This document shows, in pieces, positions 45,655-53,810 of a stretch of DNA of 64,000 nucleotides. The notes beneath the pieces are model-generated. The model did no database searches. It was given only the letters and a program-made list of their open reading frames with translations, and had not been told where the DNA came from. Source of the stretch: Neobacillus rhizosphaerae (lineage in GTDB: Bacteria > Bacillota > Bacilli > Bacillales > Cytobacillaceae); contig NZ_CALBWS010000002.1 of assembly GCF_937468385.1 (NCBI RefSeq), forward strand, positions 53,742 to 117,741. Reading direction: 5' to 3'. The position numbers and the translations under genes were made by a program. The stretch's first letter is position 1. Each line of letters opens with the position of its first letter.

Positions 45655-46671
45655 TTAGCCGCCAATATAAGACATTTCAATCTTTTTACGATTTTTATTT
45701 GTTTCTGCTGTTCTTTCATCTGAATATCTGTCAGCGCGACCATTCCAAATGGCGGTGATCCTGGACACAATTTCTTCGTCAGTGGCACCGTTTCTCATGA
45801 AATTACGAATATCATGGCCATTTCCATTAAATAAACATGTGAAAATCTGACCATTCGCCGATAATCGGGAACGGGTGCAGCTTGAACAGAACGATTCAGA
45901 AACGGAAGTAATAAAGCCTACATTCACGTTTGTGTCTGAATACCGATAGAGCTTCGCTACTTCCCCATAGTAAGCCGGGTCAACTGGAATCAATTCAAAA
46001 TGTTCTTTTAATAAATGATAAATCTGTTTTTTGGTAATAACATCATTCATTTTCCAGCCATTTGTCGAACCGACATCCATGAATTCAATATAGCGAAGCT
46101 CTAGGCCGTTATTTTTACAGTATTCTGCCATAGGAATAATTTCGGTATCATTTAGACCCTTTTTTACTACCATGTTGATTTTGACCCCGAGGCCTGCCTG
46201 TTTCGCTGCTTCAATCCCTTCTAATACTGGTCCAGTTGCAACGCCGCGTCCGTTAATTTTTCCGAACAATTCATCGTTTAAAGTATCAAGACTAACATTT
46301 ACTCTTTTTAGGCCTGCCGCTTTTAAATCCTTGGCCAATTTCGGAAGTAGCACACCATTCGTTGTTAATCCGATATCACTTAAACCCTTAATCGAGGATA
46401 GCTTTTTAACAAGATACGGCATATCTTTCCGTAAAAGAGGTTCGCCGCCAGTTAAGCGGATTTTTTCCACACCTAAACGGACAAAGATTTTTGCCAGACG
46501 TTCAATTTCTTCATAAGTCAGTAAAGCATTTCTAGGAAGAAATTCAAAATCCTTTCCAAATTGATCTTCCGGCATACAATACTGACAACGAAAATTACAT
46601 CGGTCTATCACCGAGATTCTTAAGTCACGTAAAGGTCTATTTAATTTATCTTTAATAATGGTTTTTTCCAT
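45655..46671 (-). CDS. moaA: GTP 3',8-cyclase MoaA
   Basis: A 338-residue radical SAM enzyme that starts molybdenum cofactor synthesis from GTP. N-terminal cluster [18 protein letters not shown], a second C-terminal cluster ([21 protein letters not shown]), and the C-terminal Gly-Gly (YIGG) needed for activity. ATG at 46671 follows GGAG at normal spacing. Monocistronic between ric and the second fnr. MoaC, MoaD, MoaE and MobA are not in the window. Confidence 0.97.
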   Translation of the reverse strand: MEKTIIKDKLNRPLRDLRISVIDRCNFRCQYCMPEDQFGKDFEFLPRNALLTYEEIERLAKIFVRLGVEKIRLTGGEPLLRKDMPYLVKKLSSIKGLSDIGLTTNGVLLPKLAKDLKAAGLKRVNVSLDTLNDELFGKINGRGVATGPVLEGIEAAKQAGLGVKINMVVKKGLNDTEIIPMAEYCKNNGLELRYIEFMDVGSTNGWKMNDVITKKQIYHLLKEHFELIPVDPAYYGEVAKLYRYSDTNVNVGFITSVSESFCSSCTRSRLSANGQIFTCLFNGNGHDIRNFMRNGATDEEIVSRITAIWNGRADRYSDERTAETNKNRKKIEMSYIGG

Positions 46672-47033
46672 TAATATCAACTCCATTATTTTAAAGAAAC
46701 TTATTTTTTATAAGTGTAACAGGATTTTGAAAGAAACACTGTTACTTTATTCACTATCACAATACTTTTTAATCTTATTTTAATCTTAACAGATGTAGGT
46801 GAATGAATAAATGATTGTTTTGGAAACCATACTTCTCTTTCCTTTTTGTTTATCCGTTTGATCATTTAAAACAGTATTAGATAAAATGCTCCTCAAATCC
46901 CGCTTAAGTTTTCACTATATTGTCATTGTTTACTTAAATTTACTGACCAAACTTGAGATAAAATGAAACTAACAAATCCTATACCTAGAAGGAAAATATA
47001 CTGGTTTAAAAATAGTTTTTAGAGGTGAATCGG
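46672..47033. other. Divergent region between moaA and the second fnr
   Basis: About 360 AT-rich bases with the promoters of both genes. A single TGTGA half-site (near 46756, minus strand) is present but lacks its partner. No clear FNR box, terminator or gene seen. Confidence 0.5.
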
Positions 47034-47732
47034 ATGACAGCCACAATGAAACCAACCCATTCTATTGAAATAAAAGAGTTGCTTAGATTTGCTGACCGGA
47101 AATTTAAAAGTGAAAGAGGAAGCTTTTTATTTCAAGAAGGCATGGTAGCTGAAGAGCTTTATATTATCCTTTCCGGTAAAATTCAAATCAGCAAAATCAC
47201 CACGGACGGTCGTGAACTATCCTTAAGAATTTGTGGAGAAAACGATATTTGCGGTGAATTAACTCTTTTTACGGACAACCCAAGATATTTATTAAGTGCA
47301 ACTGTTCTTGAAGAAGGAGATGTTGTTGCGATTAAAAAGGATGTAATCGAAAGTGAAATTTTCCAAAATAGTAAGCTTGCGTTTGAATTCATGAAATGGA
47401 TGAGTGATCATTTTCGAAAAACACAAACAAAATTTCGTGATTTAGTCCTAAACGGAAAACGTGGAGCACTCTTCTCCACACTTATTCGAATGTCGAATAG
47501 CTATGGTGTCCAAAAAGATAATGAAATTTTGATTGATCTGCCCTTAACCAATCAAGAACTAGCTAACTTCTGTGGCACCTCTCGTGAAAGTACAAATCGC
47601 ATCCTTAGTGAGTTAAAGCGTGATAAGATTATTTCAATTAAAAAAGGAAAGATTTCCATTTTGAATTTACAATACTTAAAGGACGAAATCGGTTGTGAAA
47701 ATTGCTCAGCCGTATATTGCAATATTGAATAG
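47034..47732 (+). CDS. Fnr-type regulator, second copy
   Basis: A 232-residue Crp/Fnr protein close in sequence to the first Fnr (shared FLFQEG, GRELSLRICG, LTNQELANFCGTSRE, FRDLVLNGKRGAL). The C-terminal cysteine set is kept (CENCSAVYC, C-x2-C-x4-C), as is the Asp of FRDLVL, so it probably also holds a 4Fe-4S cluster. The recognition helix differs slightly (SRESTNRIL versus SREVVNRLL). ATG at 47034 follows AGAGGTG. Confidence 0.9.
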   Translation: MTATMKPTHSIEIKELLRFADRKFKSERGSFLFQEGMVAEELYIILSGKIQISKITTDGRELSLRICGENDICGELTLFTDNPRYLLSATVLEEGDVVAIKKDVIESEIFQNSKLAFEFMKWMSDHFRKTQTKFRDLVLNGKRGALFSTLIRMSNSYGVQKDNEILIDLPLTNQELANFCGTSRESTNRILSELKRDKIISIKKGKISILNLQYLKDEIGCENCSAVYCNIE

Positions 47733-47766
47733 GATGGAGCGAGGATTCCCCGCTCCATCTTTTTTA
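47733..47766 (+). terminator. Terminator after the second fnr
   Basis: GATGGAGC / GCTCCATC stem followed by seven Ts. Confidence 0.85.
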
Positions 47767-47780
47767 TTTTTCCTATTCCT

Positions 47781-47811
47781 AGGGCTGTCTCACATTCCAT
47801 GAGGCAGCCCT
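47781..47811. terminator. Second hairpin between fnr copy 2 and the radical SAM gene
   Basis: AGGGCTG-CTCA / TGAG-CAGCCCT stem, no clear T-tract on either side; may end the radical SAM transcript weakly. Confidence 0.45.
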
Positions 47812-47829
47812 GTATATATACTATCTTTC

Positions 47830-48954
47830 TTATTGTAATTGCTTGTCTCTCATAGCTTTTGGAATATAGACGCAGAATGGTTCGCTTTCTAGGTAATCAC
47901 CTGTCATCGCATAGGCCCGTGACCTTGAACCGCCGCAAACAAAGCGAAATTCACACACACCACATTTACCCTTAAATTCGTCCGGATTTCTTAGCGCTTT
48001 AAAGATTGGTGACTCTCGGTAAATTTCCGCTAAAGGTGTTTCTCGAACATTGCCGGCTTTAACTGGTAAAAGACCGCTTGGATACACATCGCCAATATGA
48101 GAAATGAACACAAAGCCATTTCCATCATTTACACCTTTAGGTGCCCGACCTAGACCATCAATCGAGCCTGTTAACCCTTTTTCTGTGAGAGCACTTAAAT
48201 AATCGATTTCATCTGTTTGGGCTTTTGCTTCCCGCATTTTTTGCTGAATAACAACACGACGGTAATGCATGGCTTCTGTAGTTTTAATATCGAAAGGTAC
48301 TCGTTTACTTAGGTCATAGAGCCATCTAAGGACTTTTTCATGCTCAACTGGGGAAATCATATCGGAAATTTGTCCTCTTCCAGTCGGAACAAGGAAAAAG
48401 ACACTCCAAAGCACACATTTTAAATCTTCAACCATTTTTGCCATTTCATCAAGATATTCATAATTGTATCTTGAAATAACAGTGTTGATCTGAATAGGAA
48501 TTTCAAGCTCATGTAAATATTTAATCCGTTCCATTGTTAAATCAAAAGACCCTGCCGTCCCGCGAAAATGGTCATGTATTTCTGCTGTTGGACCGTCAAT
48601 GCTGAACGCCCAGCGAGAAAGACCGACATCTTTTGCCTTTTTAATCGCTTCTTTTGTTACATTAGGGGTAGCACTAGGTGTCATTGATACCCGTACGCCC
48701 TTTTCTACTGCGTATTTGGCAATATCAAAAACATCTTCCCTCATAAGCGGGTCTCCGCCTGTAAATACCAGGATGGGATTATTCATATCATATATTTGAT
48801 CGATTAGATTTTTACCTTCTTCAAAGGTTAATTCTCGTGGGTCCCTTGTATATTGCGCATCAGCACGGCAATGCAAACACTTTAATTGACAAGCACGTGT
48901 CAGCTCCCAAATTACGATAAATGGATCTTTATTAAAATCTCGGCTAAAAACCAT
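47830..48954 (-). CDS. Radical SAM/SPASM protein (TIGR04053/NirJ-AhbD-like)
   Basis: A 374-residue radical SAM protein with cluster motif CQLKCLHC (about residues 19-26), FTGGDPLMR, WAFSIDGP, and a C-terminal SPASM/twitch-type Cys region CGVCEFRFVCGGSR. The layout matches the family named TIGR04053, related to the haem d1/alternative haem enzymes NirJ and AhbD, but its reaction is not established. A consensus FNR box at the activator position precedes it. Other readings: a peptide-modifying SPASM enzyme, though no precursor peptide is seen nearby. Confidence 0.88.
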   Translation of the reverse strand: MVFSRDFNKDPFIVIWELTRACQLKCLHCRADAQYTRDPRELTFEEGKNLIDQIYDMNNPILVFTGGDPLMREDVFDIAKYAVEKGVRVSMTPSATPNVTKEAIKKAKDVGLSRWAFSIDGPTAEIHDHFRGTAGSFDLTMERIKYLHELEIPIQINTVISRYNYEYLDEMAKMVEDLKCVLWSVFFLVPTGRGQISDMISPVEHEKVLRWLYDLSKRVPFDIKTTEAMHYRRVVIQQKMREAKAQTDEIDYLSALTEKGLTGSIDGLGRAPKGVNDGNGFVFISHIGDVYPSGLLPVKAGNVRETPLAEIYRESPIFKALRNPDEFKGKCGVCEFRFVCGGSRSRAYAMTGDYLESEPFCVYIPKAMRDKQLQ

Positions 48955-49009
48955 ATGAAACGCCTCCCAAGAACGGCTATTTCAAACTCAAACAGCCTTA
49001 ATAACATGT

Positions 49010-49015
49010 ATTATA
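49010..49015 (-). promoter_or_regulatory. -10 element of the radical SAM gene promoter
   Basis: TATAAT on the minus strand, 32 bases (centre to centre) downstream of the FNR box, about 55 bases before the start codon. Confidence 0.6.
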
Positions 49016-49036
49016 AAGTTGTTTATAGGTTAAAAA

Positions 49037-49052
49037 AGTGAACTATCTCACA
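49037..49052 (-). promoter_or_regulatory. FNR box upstream of the radical SAM gene
   Basis: TGTGA-GATAGT-TCACT on the minus strand, a match to the Bacillus FNR consensus TGTGA-N6-TCACT/A. It is centred at about -41.5 relative to the start predicted from the TATAAT at 49010-49015. Confidence 0.85.
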
Positions 49053-49095
49053 ACCCACAAATTATATATGTCCGTTTTGTGAAGTTCTGGAATAA

Positions 49096-49260
49096 GAAAA
49101 GCGCAAGCGCCCTGGTCAGCGACGTAAGGGCTGGGCTGGACTGAACCGACTGAGATAAAGGAAACACGGTGAGCGTTAGAGAACCGATGTTGACTTATCG
49201 TAGGGAGGTGAGGGAAGCACTCTAGTCGCTAGGGCGCTGGAGCTGGACATTTCTCAAAGT
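49096..49260 (+). repeat. 165-base intergenic repeat (family A, longest copy)
   Basis: Begins GAAAAGCGCAAGCGCCCTGG and ends GGGCGCTGGAGCTGGACATT. The arms AGCGCCCT-(GGTC)-AGCGAC (from 49106) and GTCGCTAGGGCGCT (49225-49238) are inverted repeats, so the element can fold into one long hairpin. More GC-rich than its surroundings; no coding capacity. Shortened relatives lie at 6967 and 15985. Confidence 0.7.
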
Positions 49261-49290
49261 AGAAAATTTTATACTTTCTTATCTTTAAAT

Positions 49291-49317
49291 AAAAACAGCA
49301 GAAGCTCTGCTGTTTTT
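49291..49317 (-). terminator. Terminator at the end of the YedF-like gene
   Basis: Perfect 12-base AAAAACAGCAGA / TCTGCTGTTTTT stem with a 3-base loop; overlaps the stop codon. Confidence 0.9.
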
Positions 49318-49654
49318 AAGAAATCGTTATTACTTCATATTTGGCTGCCAGGTCAATAAAATCTCCCATTCCGCTGATTTTCCCAACCGTCAATTTTTCA
49401 CTAATCTCATAGTGGTCAGCACAAGTCTTACATGCTAAAATTTCTACACCTTTGTCTTCCAGTTCTTTCAAATGAACAGAAACAAACGACTCACTTGTCA
49501 ATGTCAAGACCCCGCTGTTCATACAAAAAACAGCTACAGGTAGTTCTTCCTTTTGTTTTAATATCGTAAAGAATGTTTCCAAGATATTTTCACCAAGTAC
49601 TTGGTCACCTCTACCGAGTTGGTTCGAGCTTACTAAGATCACTTTATTTTTCAT
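49316..49654 (-). CDS. DsrE-family sulfurtransferase-like protein (YedF C-terminal type)
   Basis: A 112-residue DsrE/DsrF-like protein matching the C-terminal domain of YedF: VILVSSNQLGRGDQVLGENI start, FCMNSGVLTLT, and an ILACKTCADHY segment with a CxxC. The TusA-like N-terminal domain of full YedF is absent. Likely persulfide handling, possibly linked to selenium or Fe-S/Moco sulfur supply. It lies 15 bases after the YitW-like gene, in an operon. Confidence 0.85.
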   Translation of the reverse strand: MKNKVILVSSNQLGRGDQVLGENILETFFTILKQKEELPVAVFCMNSGVLTLTSESFVSVHLKELEDKGVEILACKTCADHYEISEKLTVGKISGMGDFIDLAAKYEVITIS

Positions 49655-49669
49655 AGATAATCCCCCGTT

Positions 49670-49978
49670 TTAGCGAATTCCTAAGGCAATCTTCGCATAG
49701 CGTGACATCATTTCTTTATTCCATGGCGGATTCCAAACGATATTTACATCTGTATCCTTGACCTCAGGAATGTCTGCTAACGCTCTTTTTACTTGGTCCA
49801 CAATCGTTCCTGCTAGCGGGCAGCCCATTGAAGTTAACGTCATCGTCACTGTTACTTTCCCTTCATCATCCATTTCAACATTATAGACCAAACCTAAATT
49901 AACAATGTCAACGCCTAGTTCAGGATCGATAACTAGCTCCATGGCACCCATCATATTTTCTTTTAATTCTTCATTCAT
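49670..49978 (-). CDS. yitW: MIP18/DUF59 iron-sulfur assembly factor (YitW-like)
   Basis: A 102-residue DUF59 (SufT/PaaD/MIP18) protein: VIDPELGVDIVNLGLVY, TLTSMGCPL with the conserved Cys, and VWNPPWNKEMMS. Such proteins help load Fe-S clusters into client enzymes. In B. subtilis yitW lies next to yitV-yitU-yitT, and here yitU and yitT follow, confirming the identity by context. Confidence 0.93.
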   Translation of the reverse strand: MNEELKENMMGAMELVIDPELGVDIVNLGLVYNVEMDDEGKVTVTMTLTSMGCPLAGTIVDQVKRALADIPEVKDTDVNIVWNPPWNKEMMSRYAKIALGIR

Positions 49979-50387
49979 GTTCGATCACTCCTAAAGTTTT
50001 TCTGAATTTATTATAGCAAAAGGTAGGTCTCAAACTATAAAAACCCGCTTGACTGGATTGAGACTTAATTCAAATTCGCGTAAAATAGATAATTGACCGT
50101 CCAATTGCACTTGGAATGGATGGACTTAAGAATCGCTTTTCTTATTAATTACCACGATTTTCATTTACACAATCCGCTTATTGCAATAAAAAGTATATAG
50201 TTTTTTATGAAACATGGTGTGAATTTTTTTACACATTAGATATAAAATTGTTAACATAGTAAATATAGAAATAAAAGTTCGATGGTATATGAAAATTCCC
50301 TTATTTGTAGTGTACCATGTAGATAAACATTTTTCTAAATCAATGCAATTATTCATGAAAAATTTTAAATAAGAAGGGATCACCCAC
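49979..50387. other. Intergenic region between the YitW-like gene and the HAD gene
   Basis: About 400 AT-rich bases holding the two divergent promoters. B. subtilis has yitV here; no trace of an esterase reading frame is seen. No terminator, repeat or RNA structure recognised. Confidence 0.45.
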
Positions 50388-51203
50388 ATGACTGAAAGAC
50401 ACTTAATCGCTTTAGATCTTGATGGAACATTATTAAAGGATGATAAAACAATTTCCTCAAAAACAAAAGAAATCATACAAAGAGCAAAAGCAGACGGTCA
50501 TATCGTTATGATTGCCACTGGAAGGCCTTATCGTTCTAGTGAAATGTATTATCGAGAGCTGGAATTGGACACGCCTATTGTCAATTTTAATGGGGCGTTT
50601 ATGCACCATCCACGAAACCCTAACTGGGGATACTATCATGAGCCTCTTGATGTAAAAGTAGCAAAAGATATTGTGGAGGCCTGCAGAAGCTTTCAGTTCC
50701 ATAATATTATTGCTGAAGTGATTGACGATGTTTATATTCATTATCACGATGAAAAGCTTTTAGATATTTTTAGCTTTGGCAACCCCAAAATTACGACGGG
50801 GGATTTACTAAATTTCTTACATGACTCACCCACAAGTATGCTAATCCATACAGAGGAAGATCAGCTTCAAAAAATCCGTGATCATTTATCTGTCGTGCAT
50901 GCAGAAGTGATTGAACAACGCAGCTGGGCAGCTCCGTGGCATGTAATCGAAATCATTAAGGTAGGTTTAAACAAAGCAGTGGGTCTGAAAAAGGCAGCTG
51001 ATTATTTTGGAATTCCTACTGAAAGAATTGTGGCATTTGGTGATGAAGATAATGATTTGGAAATGCTCGAATATGCTGGTCATGGGATTGCAATGGGAAA
51101 TGCGATTGATCAGGTGAAAAATATCGCCAATGATGTTACCTTAAGCAACGAAGAAGATGGCGTCGGTGAATATTTGGCAGAATTGTTAAATATAAAATTT
51201 TAG
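50388..51203 (+). CDS. yitU: Cof-type HAD hydrolase (YitU-like)
   Basis: A 271-residue HAD phosphatase of the Cof subfamily. Motif I DLDGTLL (about residues 10-16), motif II ATGRP, Lys in IEIIKVGLNK, and motifs III/IV AFGDEDNDLEML are intact. Substrates of this class are sugar phosphates or FMN-type compounds. The start has AAGAAGGGA upstream. Context places it as yitU. Confidence 0.92.
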   Translation: MTERHLIALDLDGTLLKDDKTISSKTKEIIQRAKADGHIVMIATGRPYRSSEMYYRELELDTPIVNFNGAFMHHPRNPNWGYYHEPLDVKVAKDIVEACRSFQFHNIIAEVIDDVYIHYHDEKLLDIFSFGNPKITTGDLLNFLHDSPTSMLIHTEEDQLQKIRDHLSVVHAEVIEQRSWAAPWHVIEIIKVGLNKAVGLKKAADYFGIPTERIVAFGDEDNDLEMLEYAGHGIAMGNAIDQVKNIANDVTLSNEEDGVGEYLAELLNIKF

Positions 51204-51313
51204 TCCCAGTAAGCCAAGGTTTTCATAAATGAACATACCCCCTTTGGTGCATACTAATTTTTGAAGCAGCGCTGCTGTTTCAATACGAGCTTGAGCATAT
51301 TGGAGGGATTCGA

Positions 51314-51466
51314 ATGGGTAAATCAAACAAATCAAAACGCTTTGTCCAACAAGGAAAGGATACCGTTAACAAGCATGCTGAACGTATTCCTTATCACATG
51401 ACCTATGCTGAAGCGGAAGCTCAGAAAATGGCAAATGTGCAAGAATCCTCGCTTGGAGGAATTTAA
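51314..51466 (+). CDS. Small basic protein of unknown function (50 aa)
   Basis: A 50-residue peptide starting MGKSNKSKRFVQQGKDTVNKH and ending SSLGGI, with TTGGAGG before the ATG. The next gene (DUF3813) begins 1 base after its stop, with its ribosome site inside this gene. Composition (basic, Gln/Asn/Lys) is like small spore proteins, but no family is recognised. Confidence 0.7.
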   Translation: MGKSNKSKRFVQQGKDTVNKHAERIPYHMTYAEAEAQKMANVQESSLGGI

Positions 51467-51467
51467 C

Positions 51468-51653
51468 ATGGGAAACCAATTGTTCCAGGAAGCACGAAGA
51501 TTTGTTGAGATGGCGAAATCCGCAAACCCAGCTGAGGTTGATTCTGCTGTTGAAAAGGCAAAGAATGCACTTAGTTCTGCTTATGCCAACACGACAGTGA
51601 CAGAGCAAGCCCAGCTCCGACAAATGCAACAAGAGCTTGATCAGATTCAATAG
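51468..51653 (+). CDS. DUF3813 family small protein
   Basis: A 61-residue, probably helical protein: MGNQLFQEARRFVEMAKSAN start, then repeated Ala/Glu/Gln heptads (VEKAKNALSSAYANTTVTEQ). It resembles DUF3813 proteins of Bacilli (B. subtilis yitR type); function unknown. GGAGG lies within the preceding gene, so the pair is translationally coupled. Confidence 0.78.
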   Translation: MGNQLFQEARRFVEMAKSANPAEVDSAVEKAKNALSSAYANTTVTEQAQLRQMQQELDQIQ

Positions 51654-51660
51654 ATTTAAA

Positions 51661-51698
51661 GAAAATTGGAGGTGCCTAATGAGGCACTTCCAATTTTC
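51661..51698 (+). terminator. Terminator after the DUF3813 gene
   Basis: GAAAATTGGAGGTGCC / GGCACTTCCAATTTTC, a 16-base near-perfect stem. Confidence 0.88.
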
Positions 51699-51749
51699 AT
51701 TTCGAATCCGATAAACTTTTTCATAGTAAGAAGATTGAGCTTATTTTCC

Positions 51750-52592
51750 TTAATCTCTTCGAAAAAACCCGTAAACCCCTGTTGTCTGTATTATATTTGT
51801 GAAAGCATTTGGATCTACTTCTTTAATAATTCTTTCTAAATCATAAAGCTCATATCGGGTGATTACAATCATCAGCATATCCCTTGTTTCATTGGAAAAT
51901 GCTCCTTTTGCGGGAATCATTGTGATCCCTCTAACAAGGGAAGCATGAATTGCTTTTTTTAGTTCATCCGCTTTTTTCGTAATAATTAACGCCGTAAGTT
52001 TCGCATGCCTAGTATGGATGGCGTCAATTACTCTAGTCGAAGTGTATAAGACAACAAGTGTATAAAGAGCTTTTTCCCAGCCATAGAGGACACCTGCTGT
52101 CATAATAATAATACCATTTAAGACAAACATATACGGACCAACCGGTTTGTCCTTCATTCTTGATAAAACCATGGCAATGATATCGACCCCTCCTGTCGAA
52201 GCGCCCCATTTTAACGTAATCCCTACACCGACTGCTAAAATAACTCCGCCGAATACGGCATTTAATAAAATATCATGTGATAATTGTTTAATTGGAATCA
52301 TTGATAAGAATATAGATGACAGGACGACAGATAAGAAACTATAAATCGTAAAGGATTTCCCAACTTTTTTCCACCCAAGAAAAGCTACTGGAATATTAAG
52401 TACGAGTAATAAAAAGCCCATCGATACATGAATTGCTGTATTATCACTTAAGATCTTTGAAACTAATTGAGCAATCCCTGTAAAACCGCTAGAATAAACA
52501 TTCGCGGGAATTAGAAATAAATTCATCGCTAGCGCATTTAATAAGGCACCCGTGACCACAATAATCAATTTTTTCGTTTGAAGCCAAAGCAA
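51750..52592 (-). CDS. yitT: YitT family membrane protein
   Basis: A 280-residue protein of the YitT family: five N-terminal membrane helices (about residues 8-175; FLIPANVYSSGFTGIAQL, KWGASTGGVDIIAM) followed by a cytoplasmic DUF2179 domain (about 195-280; THTRHAKLTALIITKKAD-like, ISTRYELYDLERII-like). Function unknown; possibly a transporter with ligand-binding tail. In B. subtilis the neighbour is yitS, as here. Confidence 0.92.
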   Translation of the reverse strand: MLWLQTKKLIIVVTGALLNALAMNLFLIPANVYSSGFTGIAQLVSKILSDNTAIHVSMGFLLLVLNIPVAFLGWKKVGKSFTIYSFLSVVLSSIFLSMIPIKQLSHDILLNAVFGGVILAVGVGITLKWGASTGGVDIIAMVLSRMKDKPVGPYMFVLNGIIIMTAGVLYGWEKALYTLVVLYTSTRVIDAIHTRHAKLTALIITKKADELKKAIHASLVRGITMIPAKGAFSNETRDMLMIVITRYELYDLERIIKEVDPNAFTNIIQTTGVYGFFRRD

Positions 52593-52697
52593 TGGTATAT
52601 CCCCCTTTATCTTGAAAATATCCGATTAGATAATTGTATTTTTAGGGTGAAACCGATAAACTGAAACTATTATAAGAACTGAAAGCAGGTGAGCTTC

Positions 52698-53555
52698 ATG
52701 CAGGTAAAAATACTCGCTGACAGCGCATGCGATTTACCAAAAAGTTTCTACGAAGAAAATAATGTAACTTTAATTCCCTTAAAGGTCCATATTAACGGCG
52801 AAGAATATGAAGACGTAAAGACAATTGACCCAAAAACCGTATATGATGCCATCCGTAATGGAATTATTCCAAAAACTTCCCAGGCTTCTCCACTTGCGTT
52901 TGAGGAAGCCTTTAACGAAATGGCAGAAAAAGAGGAAGATGGGATTTACATTGCATTTTCTTCAGAATTATCAGGAACATATTCAACCGCTGTTATGATT
53001 CTTGACCAAGTAAAGGAAAAATATCCAAATTTTAATTTAACGATTGTCGATACGAAATGTGCCTCACTTGGACATGGGCTAGTTGTCATGGCGGCAGCAA
53101 GGCTTGCTGCTGAAAATGGCTCAAAAGAAGAAATTCTTAAGGATGTCCGTTTTAGAAGCCAGCATATGGAGCATCTTTTTACAGTAGAGGATTTAGATTA
53201 TTTAGCTAAAGGTGGCCGGGTCTCAAAAGCATCTGCCTTTCTGGGCGGATTATTGAATATCAAACCAATATTAAATGTGGAAGATGGGAAGCTTGTTCCA
53301 ATCGAAAAAATACGAGGTAAGAAGAAATTACTGCGCCGTATTATCGAACTCATGAACGAACGCGGCAAAGATATGCAAAATCAAGTAATTGGGATTAGCC
53401 ATGCCGATAATGAAGAATTAGCATTAGAAATGAAAGCAATGATTGAAGATGGATTTCATCCGCATGAGGTCTATATTTCTTCGATTGGTTCAGCTGTGGG
53501 GTCCCATACAGGTGCCGGGACCATCTCGATTTTCTTTTTAAACCAACTGCCCTAA
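52698..53555 (+). CDS. yitS: DegV family fatty-acid-binding protein (YitS-like)
   Basis: A 285-residue DegV protein. N-terminal ILADSACDLPKSFY and TSQASPLAFEEAF segments form the lipid-binding site; DTKCASLGHGL and GAGTISIFFL are typical. DegV/FakB proteins present fatty acids to a kinase for phosphorylation; the true client here is not shown. ATG at 52698 is used because AGGTG lies 8 bases upstream; a GTG at 52689 is the alternative. Confidence 0.92.
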   Translation: MQVKILADSACDLPKSFYEENNVTLIPLKVHINGEEYEDVKTIDPKTVYDAIRNGIIPKTSQASPLAFEEAFNEMAEKEEDGIYIAFSSELSGTYSTAVMILDQVKEKYPNFNLTIVDTKCASLGHGLVVMAAARLAAENGSKEEILKDVRFRSQHMEHLFTVEDLDYLAKGGRVSKASAFLGGLLNIKPILNVEDGKLVPIEKIRGKKKLLRRIIELMNERGKDMQNQVIGISHADNEELALEMKAMIEDGFHPHEVYISSIGSAVGSHTGAGTISIFFLNQLP

Positions 53556-53570
53556 CAAAATTTCATTTTA

Positions 53571-53604
53571 AAAAAAGTGAGGTTTGAAATCCCCTCACTT
53601 TTTT
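53571..53604. terminator. Bidirectional terminator after yitS
   Basis: AAAAAAGTGAGG / CCTCACTTTTTT stem with T-tracts on both sides; also faces the 43-aa gene. Confidence 0.88.
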
Positions 53605-53606
53605 TG

Positions 53607-53738
53607 TTATTTATGGTCTGTTTTTTTAGAATATAGATTTTTCCCTGCCTGACGATTTTTTTCACGCATCATATTCTTTTCATGTCGAATGGCATTATTA
53701 TCTTTTGCTTTTTTATCATTATCAGAAGTGTGCGGCAT
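53607..53738 (-). CDS. DUF3941-like small protein (43 aa)
   Basis: A short, very hydrophilic peptide: MPHTSDNDKKAKDNNAIRHE and later NMMREKNRQAGKN, YSKKTDHK. The pattern matches the DUF3941 family of small Bacillus proteins as I remember it. AAAGGGGTAAGG lies before the ATG. It could be spore-associated; unknown function. Short, so coding status relies on ribosome site and family resemblance. Confidence 0.72.
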   Translation of the reverse strand: MPHTSDNDKKAKDNNAIRHEKNMMREKNRQAGKNLYSKKTDHK

Positions 53739-53810
53739 TACCTTACCCCTTTCAAATTGCTTTCGATTATTAGTGTCTGTCTATTCGAAAAAGAGTATGT
53801 AACAAATGCA

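Noticed and set aside
45483..45788. 101-codon minus strand frame across the ric/moaA junction
   Set aside because: Overlaps ends of two conserved genes and their terminator; no start signal.
46745..46760. Possible FNR box upstream of moaA
   Set aside because: Only one TGTGA half-site; the partner half does not match, unlike the two boxes reported.
40935..50000. Reading the Fnr/Moco island as a recently acquired genomic island
   Set aside because: Base composition looks like the neighbours, no integrase or direct repeats at the ends, and fnr-ywiC linkage is also found in B. subtilis; rearrangement is as likely as transfer.
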